Positions 1 to 9,992 of a stretch of 64,000 bases of DNA are shown here, in pieces. This DNA comes from Mytilus galloprovincialis. Its lineage: Eukaryota; Mollusca; Bivalvia; Mytilida; Mytilidae. The notes under the pieces were generated by a model. It did not search any database. It was given only the letters and a program-made list of their open reading frames with translations, and was not told where the DNA came from. The translations under genes and the position numbers were made by a program. The stretch lies in contig NC_134839.1 in assembly GCF_965363235.1 (NCBI RefSeq), positions 114,012,517 to 114,076,516 on the forward strand. The letters run 5' to 3'. Within the stretch, counting starts at the first letter, position 1; each line of letters starts with the position of its first letter.

Positions 1-3000
1 TAACATATGTATCATCATCTGCTTTCATAAACCAATCATAATCGTTTAAATGATTTTTGTACAAATATTTAAAAGCTTCTTTTGTTTTTGCCCATAGATT
101 GTCACGACCTTCGTGCACTGGTAAAGCTACTGCAGGGAGATGTCTATCTTCTGATGAACTCATAAATATAAGTTTGGTGCATCTTTTACCCCATGTGGCT
201 TTCACATGTTTAGCTTTGGATTGATGATTACTTGGATTGGTCATGATCCAACAAAGAACACGCACATCTTTTTCTAACTCCTTTGCTAACTGGCTCGACT
301 CTTCTGAAAAATTAGAATGGGAAAATGAGAATGGGAACAGCGAATGCGTCAAAAAGTCAACAAACGGAATACTGGCAAATGACCAGTAATTTATATATAT
401 ATATTGACTGAGATCATTTTTGGAAATCTATTACTATAACCATAAGCCTTTTGTCTATTAGTCAGTTATGCTTGTCTCCCTTGAAAAACAGATGAGACAG
501 CTTATTGAATCTAACAACTCTGAAATGATGTTAATTAAATCAACTCTTTAGAATAAAGGGTTGTTTAATTTGAATAGATTAAGTAATTTGATAAGCATAT
601 GGTCATTATACATGTTATAAAAACCAAATAACAACTTATTGATCCTGCAACAGAATTCAATTCAATTGACTAAATAATTTATAGTTACATGTATTAACTA
701 AAAATTAAACATAACTGTGTAATTGATTGTTGATTACCAGTACTGTGCTTGTTATATATAATGGGATATAAATTTACAGTGAAATAATCTGTTTTGAAAG
801 AGATGTCAGCAAAAAATTTGGGAAGTTCAATTCTTTTTATTAGTCAACGTATATTTGTTCCACCTAACAGAAGTTCCAATGGAAACTTTGTTATAAACAA
901 TGTCATAATACCTGTTCCTGTTGGAACAAATATTCTATACCATTTATTCCGTTAGGAACATTTACTGTAATATTCATTCCAGTGGAAATAATATTCCCGA
1001 ATATTGTTGTCATTTGGAACTTATATTATGAAGGAACTTCTATTCCGTGACAGTGGTGGCATATTTGGGCAAGAATTAATCAATATGAAATGAAAGAACA
1101 CAAAGACACATCATGCTACATTTCTTGAATGGGATGGTATCTGAATTTGTTTGCACATTTATTCTCCCTAGGCATTTCCTTTAGCATCCTAGCAAACATA
1201 GAAATTTTTAAATAGCATCATATCAATAACATTATCTATAACAAATTCAGATACCATCAGATACCATCAGATACCATCAGATACCATACCATTCAAGAAA
1301 TGTAGCATCACATTACCTGATGTACCATGATGATAAAAGGTCCTTGGTAGAACATACACTGGTTTATAACTTGTGGGGGAAACCAGCTCTTTCTAGTCAA
1401 GATTGAACAAATTATGTTGTATTACTTAAATTCCCTTATTATAGCAATAACATTTTTTGTTTATGGTACGGTAAATATAAATAGTCATTGCATTTCCAGT
1501 CCTCAGTGTAACATTGAAGTGAATTTCATAAATAGCTTAGACAACAACCATGTAAAACAAAAAATTTGTAAGGGTTCTGTGGAACCCACTGTCTCGCCTA
1601 CTCAAGTCCATTTATAAGTAAAATATGGATAAACACGATTATTTTTTTACAAAAATTACTTCAAGATACTATATTATAAACATAAACAAGCTTCTGTTCA
1701 AGTGAATCCATGACAAATCGCCCCACTGGCAAATCGCCCCACTTTCTAAAAAATCGCCCCACTCTTGTTTACCAACTCGCCCCACTTATGCAAAAGGCTA
1801 AAATCCCATTGCAAATAGGTTGGATAACATGCCCCACTTTATGAAAAGGCTTAAAATCCCGCTGACATAAGGTCTGTCAACTCACCCCACTCTTGACAAA
1901 GAGATAAAACCACGATGATTTTTTTAGTGCATATTCAACCCACTTAGGAAAAAAGATGCAATCCCGTAGTAAATCTATGTCCCTGTCCCACCTCAATATC
2001 CATGAAAACCTTCGTGAAGTGCTATAAATCAAATTGCTGTTATTTGAAATCCTAGCTTCTATTGTCCTCTATTGTATGATTATGATTCAATTAACAGGTT
2101 TATTTTCAATTGTTATGCAAATAACTAAGCTTACAAGTATAAAGTAATTCTCCAATAATGATACGAAAATGTATTTGCAATTATATTCTAAGAATGTTAA
2201 ACACCATTTAATTTTTTTTTAAAATGGTTCAATAAATTTCGTTTTTTTTTGGTGTTCTGTGACAATGTAGACTAGTTTTCATTTAAAGTGGGGCTAGTTG
2301 GGTAGACCTGAAAATTATATATGGAAGTAGAGTTTACCTTTATTCAATAAGTGGGGTGAGTTGACAGGGGAAACGTAAACGGGATTTAACCCTTTTCACA
2401 AGTGAGGCGATTTTTTAAAAAGTGGGGCGAGTTGGTAAACCAGTTTGGGCCGATTTTTTTAATAGTGGGGCGAGTTGGTGAAAAGTGGGGCGATTTGGTG
2501 TGGGGCGTTTTGCCAGTGGGGCGATTTGTCCTGCTTCTGTTCAAGTTAAGTAGAAATCTAGGGATAGTTTTAGAAAGTGATCGAAATTTCAAAAAACTTT
2601 AAACACCAGAGTGAAAAATCGTAGAGGACATTGAAATGTAGGATCGCTATGTCTTGCTTTTGAAACAAAAGACGAAAAGCTTCAGGCTCCACAAAAAGCA
2701 GCCATTCATACAATTTTTCAGAAATTGACCCCTAAAGAAGCTACAAACGAAGGTTATTTTCATTTACATCTCAACCAGTACTATTTGCAATGTCTAAAAG
2801 AGTGGAAGTTGTTTGAAGTGCAATAATTTCTGATAAATACAAACAAAACTTTATAATAAGCCAAACATCTTTATGGCAAATGAAGGCTGCTGAGAATGAA
2901 AACAAGAAATGAGACTAATCAGTCAGTAGATATATAAGTAGGGAAAACATTCCAAATGCGGCTATGGGTGAACTAACCAGGGCCAACTTGTAATCAATCC

Positions 3001-3402
3001 AACAGACCCTCTACTGTCCTATTACATGGTAATTTTTTAATCAATTTCTGCTGGCTTTGAACTCAAATGTTTTTTTTTGTACTTGTAGAGCATTTGAATA
3101 TAAAATAGATATATGCTTACGAGAATGTCAACTGATATAAATTATGATCAAGTAATATACAAACCCGCATGACTGTGGAAATGAGCTTCTGACCAGTCAA
3201 CAGATTCGTCTGGACCTTTTAGATGGTCCATCTCTCCGTGGCTGTGTGGACTATTAGGAATAAAACCACCATTTGGTACTTGACGGATTTGATTACTGAG
3301 ATCAAATTGATTAGAAAATAAAAATGTCATTAAGAATCCAAGAACAATTCCTAGTAAAAACAGGACTATTCCTTTCTGTGTAAGACTAGCACTTGCTGCC
3401 AT
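1..3402 (-). CDS. C1GALT1: Core 1 beta-1,3-galactosyltransferase, 5' part of gene (exons 1 and 2)
   Basis: C1GALT1 adds galactose to GalNAc-Ser/Thr in the Golgi, making the core 1 O-glycan. Exon 1 coding part is 3402-3165 (79 codons plus 1 nt); exon 2 is 303-1 and continues past the window edge. The 2,861-bp intron (304-3164) starts GTTTGT and ends TTTTTCAG, and the join keeps the frame (Glu80). Visible in the protein: a short tail, one hydrophobic signal-anchor at about residues 11-30, a His-rich stem, then [22 protein letters not shown], and the metal-binding DDD at 175-177 in KADDDTYV. These match the start of the family's catalytic domain; the rest of the enzyme lies outside the window. 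I chose the ATG at 3402 because it puts the anchor near the N-terminus; an in-frame ATG at 3453 would add 17 residues. The family assignment is secure from these motifs; the 5' UTR end is not visible. Confidence 0.93.
304..1110. other. C1GALT1 intron, left part
   Basis: AT-rich intron sequence. Between about 840 and 1060 there are several loosely related GGAACAAATATT / GTTCCAxxGGAAC stretches in both orientations, probably a decayed repeat. No coding potential is seen. Confidence 0.4.
1111..1310. mobile_element. 200-bp MITE-like inverted-repeat element
   Basis: The ends are imperfect inverted copies: TCATGCTACATTTCTTGAAT at 1111 and its complement ending at 1310 (TGTAGCATCA). The similarity runs about 40 bp inwards through GGTATCTGAATTTGTT. 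On the right arm the 10-mer AGATACCATC is repeated four times (1249-1287), where the left arm has it once. I do not see a clear target-site duplication. It lies in the C1GALT1 intron. Confidence 0.7.
1560..2705. repeat. Older dispersed repeat, split by the 829-bp insertion
   Basis: The left piece (about 1560-1703: AAAATTTGTAAGGGTTCTG, then CTTCTGTTCAAGT) and the right piece (2533-2705: GCTTCTGTTCAAGTTAAG to AAAAGCTTCAGGCTC) together resemble the repeats at 24660-25040 and 26840-27005. It is one copy of a common interspersed family in this window, interrupted at 1704-2532. Confidence 0.7.
1704..2532. mobile_element. 829-bp insertion with (G/C)-rich inverted subterminal repeats
   Basis: The insertion is bounded by a perfect 14-bp direct repeat GCTTCTGTTCAAGT (1690-1703 and 2533-2546). 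The left end carries repeated ATCGCCCCACT-type units (GACAAATCGCCCCACT, CAACTCGCCCCACTT) and the right end carries their complements (AGTGGGGCGAGTTGG, GTGGGGCGATTTGTC), so each terminus has an array and the two arrays are inverted. The central part is AT-rich with no recognisable gene. A 14-bp duplication is long for a cut-and-paste DNA transposon; the superfamily is unknown. Confidence 0.75.
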
Positions 3403-3706
3403 GTTGACAGTTTTTCGATAGTGGCTGGTGTTAGCGTTGGTGTGAAGAAACAATCCGAAACATTCCGATATTTCAGCTTATAATTATGAAATGAAGGCCG
3501 GTGAAGGCAAGGAAAATACGTTTTTTATTTTTAATGAATCACGAGTTCCCTTATGGGGGTGTTCAATAATCACATACTCAGAATTTGTTTGCTAATATAA
3601 TCACATAATCATTTAAAATTACTTTTTTTTTAACAAGATAATCAAACAATCAAAAATACCATTCTACATTTATGATTATCAAATATTTGAATAATCATGG
3701 AATATT
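3403..3706. other. Upstream region of C1GALT1
   Basis: This should hold the C1GALT1 promoter and 5' UTR, since it runs from the chosen start codon outwards. I see no TATA box at a convincing place. From about 3555 it is low-complexity sequence (ATAATCACATAATCATTT and similar) up to the next element. Confidence 0.35.
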
Positions 3707-5069
3707 GAGGCTTGTATAGGGTATATTGGGATACGGGATATTTGCCATTTTAATTTTAAGGATATGGGATATTTGTCCTAATAGTAAATGGGATATGGGA
3801 TATTGATGCATTTATAAGGAGATTAACATGAAAAAAAATAAGTGGAATTTAAAAGTTAAGTACAGAAATATTTACATCTCACTTGATAAAATTGTATAGG
3901 TCTCTTGTGAAGAGTTGTTTCATTGGCAATCATACCATATCTTTTTTTATATTATATGCTCATATGCATTGATAATTTTCTTGAAATAATCATAGATTTT
4001 TGTTAGATGTATCCATCTGATGAGTTACTTTTATACCACTGTCCCAGGTTAGGAGGAGGGTTGGGATCCAAGGCCGTAACTACCCTTGAGGCAAGTGAGG
4101 CAATTGCCTCACTAAAATTTCGACACTGATTTTTTTTTTTATACATATATATAAATATAATAGTCATTTGTTGTTCTGTCTCAACCTTAATTTCTATAAC
4201 TTGTCATCATTCCTTTTAAACTATCCTTCCTGGATATTACTCAGCATCTCAACGGGTGATGTTTCTCAATTACATTAACCTAGTAACGATAATCATCATG
4301 GATCTTTAGTTAAAAACAGGCTCTTGCAGAAAAAGGAAAAGCGACACTGAAGGTAAAGAAGGAATGATTCTAGTAAACTAGTTTTTTTTTGTGAACAGTC
4401 TGAGTATTGCATATAACTTCATTAGGATAAGTAGACTGACAAATCAAGTACTGGTCTTCGGAAGGGGGCAGTCCTGTCTGCGTATTCATCGGTGCACGAA
4501 CTTTAATCTTTCTCTTTACAGATAAATAAAATATAAATAATATGAAACATGAATGCATGGATTAGTTTTTATCCATGTTTCTTTAACCTTAAAAATTGAA
4601 TGAATATTCCATATTCCAATTTGATATTATAAAGGAATCAGGTAGAACCTTTAACACAAGATTTTGTCTTTACTTATTCGGGACTACGGAATTTCGTTTC
4701 TTTATATTCGGTGTTTCGGAATCGGACACCCCCAACCCCTAACCCCTAAATTTATAGATTCTGGAACTAAAATACCACCAACTATTTCCAGAAATAATTT
4801 GAAATTACGGAACTACATGTAAACGTCAAAAACTCCATTCCAATTCCCCTGTACCCATATCATATATACTTACTCTATAGATATAATCATATACATGTAT
4901 CTTATCTCATTCTATCCCTAGTTTGTCTACTCTTTGTCAGCATAAAAGCGAGTTTAATATTTTGTAACTGCGACTGTATGGTGGTGCTTATAGGAAAGCT
5001 TAATCCCCTTTTGCAATCAAAATTGTTACTACCGATGCTGCTACCCAACTGCTGATGGAGAAGGAATTG

Positions 5070-5207
5070 GAAGACTTTGATCATTGTGTTGATGATAATG
5101 TGCTACCTTTAGAAACACAGACTGCCCTGAAACGACTGAAAACTCGGAAAAGAGCATGCATGAGTGGCGAGAGATTGTGCGGTCTTGCAGCAGACTCAAA
5201 TCAGTGA
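5070..5207 (+). pseudogene. hAT transposase C-terminal fragment (relic)
   Basis: The plus-strand reading ending at the TGA at 5205-5207 gives LKRLKTRKRACMSGERLCGL. This resembles the end of the hAT dimerisation domain, where the family has a pattern like ..LKRIKTYLRSTM..ERLS.LAL. Only this C-terminal tail is left: the upstream catalytic parts are missing, and no start or full open frame is present. The identification rests on a short match and on the surrounding inverted repeats. Confidence 0.5.
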
Positions 5208-5310
5208 TATTTGGATAATTATCTTACATATAAATTTAAATAAAGTTGTTAAAAATTTGGTGTTAGTAATTAAAAGTCTTAAAATATGAAAAATTTATAT
5301 AAAAAGTGTA

Positions 5311-5972
5311 TGGCACGCCGTTATTATATTTATTCAATTTCGAGATATCTTATTTAGTTAAATAAGATATCTTATAAACTAATTGAGATATCTAAATAAC
5401 AAAATGAGATATCTTATATATTAATTGAGATATCTGATAATTAAATAAGATATCTTATATATTAAATAAGATATCTTATTAAAATGTTTATAAAGATATC
5501 TTATTAAATATATAAGATATCTTATTTAAAATATAAGATATCTCTATTAATTTATAAGATATCTTATTAACTATATAAGATATCTTTTATATAGTTAATA
5601 ATAGAGATATCTTATTTACTTAATAAGATATCTCCATAAGTTAATAAGATATCTCTATTAGTTTATAAGATATCTCTATTAATTAATAAGATATCTTATA
5701 AAGTATGTATTTAATAGATATCTTTATAAAGAAGTAAGATATCTTATATACTTTATAAGATATCTTATTAATTAATAGAGATATCTTATTAACTTATAGA
5801 GATATCTTATAAACTAATAGAGATATCTTATAAACTAATAGAGATATCTTATTTACTTTCAAATTAAATAAGATATCTTATAAAAATTAAAGATATCTTA
5901 ATACTTAATAAGATATCTTGTTAAATAAATAAGATATCTTCAAATTTGAATAAATATAAAAACGGTGTGCCA
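5311..5972. mobile_element. 662-bp element made of a GATATC palindrome array
   Basis: The terminal inverted repeats are TGGCACGCCGTT (5311) and AACGGTGTGCCA (ending 5972), one mismatch apart, and they continue inwards through TTTATTCAA / TTGAATAAAT. TA dinucleotides flank both ends (5309-5310, 5973-5974), as for Tc1/mariner-type insertion. Almost the whole interior is a dense array of the palindrome AGATATCT, with AAGATATCTTAT spaced about 15-25 bp apart by AT-rich linkers. No coding capacity. Nested in the hAT-like block. Confidence 0.8.
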
Positions 5973-7869
5973 TAATAGTGTCCAAATTCAAAACATTATC
6001 AAACTCTCTATAAATGTCTAGAATGCAGGATTTTGCACCATTCATTTCATACCCTCCAAAAAAAATTTCGCCTCGATTCGCCTCGCTTCGCTCGGCTCAA
6101 TTATTTTGCCTCACTAAAATAAGATGCCTAGTTACGGCCTTGGGATCCCGCTAACATGTTTAACCCCGCCACATTATTTATGTATGTGCCTGTCCCAAGT
6201 CAGGAGCCTGTAATTCAGTGGTTGTCGTTTGTTTATGTGTTACATATTTGTTTTTCGTTCATTTTTTTTTTTACATAAATAAGGCCGTTAGTTTTCTCGT
6301 TTGAATTGTTTTACATTGTCTTATCGGGACCTATTATAGCTGACTTTGCGGTATGGGCTTTGCTCATTGTTGAAGGCCGTACGGTGACCTATAGTTGTTA
6401 ATGTCTGTGTCATTTTGGTCTTTTGTGGATAGTTGTCTCATTGGCAATCATACCGGCACATCTTCCTTTTTTAAGCCTTATTGTTGTCAATGTTTTTATT
6501 TGTTTTGATGCTTTATATGATTACAGGATATTTTCTAGTGTTTTACCTCTTATTTTTTACGTGGCGAGGATCTTCAGAGGTCTCCACGTTTCACAGATTG
6601 CTCTGATGTGCAACCGTTGTTTTGCCAGACAAGCTAGGGCCGAGGGACGTCAGAGCACGTCCCATATCAAAAAGTAGATATTTCGCCGTATAAACTATGT
6701 TAATAACGAATAATTACTAAATAATCAATGTAAATTAATATATGTTCTTCTATTACTGGTGTTGTGAGGAAGGAAATTAAAACAAAAGTAACAAAAATAT
6801 TGGGATCTATGTAATTCCTAAAGTTCAAGATCACAGAGTCAAATGTAGCGTTATTTCTTTGCAAAACAAGGGCTGTGCAAATTTTGCCTGCAGTAAAAAT
6901 ATTGCAACCGTTGAGTTAAGTGTAATGTAGGTACATTAGCAGACAGCTTCCTTGTGTTAAATTTTGAGTTATTGAACTTGCATGCTAAATATCCACTTTT
7001 TGATATGGACATCCCACAGTCTCAGCTTGTCTGGCAAAACAGCCGTTGGATGTCAGAGCAATCTCGGACAAGAGACAGGGTTGAGTCCTTCTGTTCTTTC
7101 CAACACAGGTTAACGTGTAGGATGAAGTTTCTCATCAATAAAAGAAGAATGCTATCAAAATGAAATTTTACAGTCATATGCATCACGGTTTGAACAATTA
7201 AAAAAAAAAGTCTGAAATTAGACCCCTTACACTAAATTTATCGTTTAAGATCACATAAAAAGAGATTGTTATACAAGGCTCTAAGATGGAACACTTCATC
7301 TTTTGGACACATATATTCTTATTTAACACTGGAATATTCACTGTAAATTTCCTTTAACACAGTTTGTTTTACCAGTCAAAATTGTTGATGCTGTGATGAT
7401 GAGGAAAAAAATGGGCTTGGGAATGAATTTATAATGATTTTTTGGGATATTTCAAAATAGTTTTAGGGATATGGGATATTTGTAAAAAATATTTATTGGG
7501 ATATTAGGGGTAAACATTATAGGGATACGGGATATTGGGATAAAAATTTAATGGGATATGGGATATTGATACCCCCCCCCTAAACAAGCCTCAATATTTG
7601 GTCTGGTAATCAAATAATTACTATAAAAGTGACCAAGTAATCACATATCATGTATCTTATCATTTTCACATCAAAAGGAATTCTTTTCAAGGTGGCGGGA
7701 ATTCATCCTTAATTGTCACAGAAAATTGTAAAAACTTTTAGCTACAATGATGAAATATATATATTTTTGAGATGACACGGTAATAATGCATGTGTTGTAT
7801 TCATTGTCATCATATTTTAGTTTGCATAGAAGTCTTCTGTGAGTTATACTTTGTCATAGTTTAAATAGA

Positions 7870-9130
7870 AGTCTTGTGTGAGTTATACTTTGTCAAGTCT
7901 TCTGTGACTGGAAATGCTTTACCAAAGTCCATCATAGTTATGTCAGTTTGGATATTATTGTTATTTTTTGTTAGTTCTTGGATGAAGGTTTTTTCTAGAT
8001 TACTGTGTTCCATGATTTACATAGTATGCAGGTGAGTGATATCGGTCTATCATTTACACTGCATGTTTCCAATCTACTGTGATTTTTCCTGTGTCTGGCG
8101 ATTTTGGAAATATGTAAGTAATTAAGATGTAACGTATACTAAGTTCTTTCTATGATGGCCAGATGCGGCCATTTCGCCTTTTCGCGTTTTCGTGTTTTCT
8201 TCCTTCACTTTGCAAACGCGAAATTGGGAAATCGGGAAATCGAGAAAGCGAAATCGAGAAAGTGAAATCGAGAAATTGAGAAATAGGGAAATAGGGAAAT
8301 CGAGAAATAGGGAAATCGAGAAATCGGGAAATCTGGAAATCGAGAAAGTCGAGAAAGTAAAAACGCGAAAACACGAAAGTGAAAACGCGAAAACGGGAAA
8401 TGAATTTCTCTATTTCGCATTTTTGCTTTCTCGATTTCCCGATTTCCCGATTTCCCAATTTCTCGATTTCTCGATTTCTCGATTTCCTGATTTCTCTATT
8501 TCTAGATTTTGCTTTTTTGATTTCTCGATTTCCCAATTTCTCGATTTCCAGATTTCCAGATTTCTCAATTTCTCAATTTTGATTTCTCGATTTCTCGATT
8601 ACCCGATTTCGCGTTGGAAAAGTGAGAGGAGAAAACGCGAAAACACGAACAGGGGAAATGGCCGCATCCGGCCACCATATCTTTCAGTACTTCGCATGTT
8701 CTACAAGTTTGATCTGGACCAGTTGCATTATTAGGATTGATCTTTTCAAATGCTTTTATGACACCCTTCTTGGAAATGATTATGTTTTTCACTTTTGGAT
8801 AGTTTGATTTCTTTTTTCTTTTTTGTGTGGGTTCACTTGATCTCCGAGGAATGCTTTTTGAAACTGACTATTTAAGATGTTGGCTTTATCTGATATGATT
8901 ATCAGTTAGTTTCCTGTCTTGTCTAAGCGCGGCAATGCATCAGAGATCCGTTTCATACTTTTAATCAGTTATATAAACAATTATTTAAAGTTCTTAATTG
9001 TTTTTATCTGGTGTTGTCATCTGGTTATTCTGAGTCTGGTTTTTCTACTAGTAGGCTACATATAATTTTTCGATATAATTCTACAAACCATTTGTAATGT
9101 TCATTTTAAGTTTTTGTATTTTTGCATTTG
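7870..9130 (-). pseudogene. LINE reverse transcriptase fragment, split by a hairpin element
   Basis: The minus strand shows, in order, a stretch reading ANILNSQFQKAFLGD (about 8880-8830), then INPNNATGPD (near 8730), EVLK, then beyond the insertion KELSIRYILITYIF, DWKHAV, DRPISLTCI and MMDFGKAF (near 7930). This is the order of motifs in the N-terminal half of non-LTR retrotransposon reverse transcriptases, for example the ATGPD and RPISL motifs. Frameshifts and stops make it dead. The 8151-8679 element sits inside it; removing that element and one copy of TCTTTC restores the frame across EVLKEL. Confidence 0.75.
8151..8679. mobile_element. 529-bp giant hairpin element of TTTCTCGATTTC repeats
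   Basis: The termini are TATGATGGCCAGATGCGGCC and the inverse GGCCGCATCCGGCCACCATA, with a 6-bp target-site duplication TCTTTC (8145-8150, 8680-8685). The left half is an array of short units such as GAAATCGAGAAAT and GGGAAATCGG; the right half is the complementary array (TTTCTCGATTTCCC). The whole element can therefore fold back on itself. Open frames across it on both strands are by-products of the repeat. Its insertion into the LINE relic dates it as younger than that LINE. Confidence 0.85.
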
Positions 9131-9992
9131 TTCTTGACTGCGGCGTTTTTGCTCTCTTTTAACTTTATGTATCATGATTTTTTTTTGGTTTTATGAAGAA
9201 ATTTTTATATCAACTAAACCTGGCATCATCATAGGTACTAAAAGCTTGCTAAATAAAGACATATTATCATCTGAATGTTTATATCTAGTTATATTCTCCA
9301 AAAAGGACAAAGTTCAACTACCCTAGCATTCAAACTGTAGGAGGAGTTATGTGGAAACGCTATATTGCACCTCTTATTATGCAAATAAATTCTCCTAAAA
9401 ATGACAAAGTTAAACTATTTCCCCAAAGAGCGAATATTAATTAAAAAAAATCCTGATCGCGTATTTAAACAGCCAGCTAATTGAAAACTTGTTATCATTC
9501 AGGTCATTCAGGAGAATGTTTCTGGAATAGTTATATGAGAAGCGTAAAGCGGAAGAACGCGAAATCATGAAAATTGCCATTTCACGAACAATTTAAAATT
9601 TCTTGCACGTTGATCTTTTTACCGGTTTCAGAAAGTTGAATAACGATCATTTTTCACGGCTGCACGTGAAATAAAAACAACAAAACACGTTGCACGAAAA
9701 TAATCCTTTACCACCCTCCCGTTGTATGTATTCATTATGATAATGGGATGGGAGGACGTGCGGTCGGACGAGGGCATAACAATCCATATTAAAAAAGCAA
9801 AGATGGGGTGTGCTTTATATTCTTTAAATATTTAGAATTTCTGAAATGGAATTATGCACCCAGCCAGCAAAGTTCGGCGAGATGAAAAACGCACTTCAGC
9901 GCGTTATTTAAAACATCGCACGGCAGCGACGTGATCATCGCGGCTCGAGGACAACGTCGTCATATATGTGTCTGGTTGTTCGACAAATTAAA
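9131..9992. other. Intergenic sequence without recognised features
   Basis: AT-rich sequence. I see no reliable coding frame, RNA gene or inverted repeat here. 9987-9992 is the left target duplication (ATTAAA) of the next element. Confidence 0.4.

Larger units (their letters stand above)
4070..6141. mobile_element. 2.07-kb hAT-like insertion inside the GAGGCTTG element
   Basis: Comparison with the empty site in copy 2 (GGTTGGGATCCCGCT near 18461) shows this block is a clean insertion. Its ends are AAGGCCGTAACTA and TAGTTACGGCCTT, a perfect 13-bp inverted repeat. The flanking duplication is GGGATCC (4063-4069 and 6142-6148). It can equally be read as 5 bp GGATC with termini CAAGGCC...GGCCTTG. 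The interior holds a relic resembling the C-terminal hAT transposase dimerisation region and, nested in it, the GATATC-array element. Confidence 0.85.
3707..7592. mobile_element. GAGGCTTG-family DNA element, copy 1 (interrupted)
   Basis: The termini are GAGGCTTGTATAGGG and TAAACAAGCCTC, an 8-bp terminal inverted repeat backed by subterminal GGGATATGGGATATT repeats on both sides. A 6-bp target-site duplication AATATT flanks it (3701-3706 and 7593-7598). Copy 2 is at 18099-19921 and is nearly identical apart from the 2.07-kb insertion at 4070-6141 in this copy. The interior includes a stretch common in bivalve repeats (GTTGTCTCATTGGCAATCAT near 6434). No transposase is recognisable, so it appears non-autonomous. 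Confidence 0.88.

Noticed and set aside
8150..8807. Several 60-180 codon frames on both strands at the hairpin element
   Set aside because: They are low-complexity readings (RNREIEKS / FSISRFPDF) of the inverted array; the same DNA is open in both directions because the repeat avoids stops.
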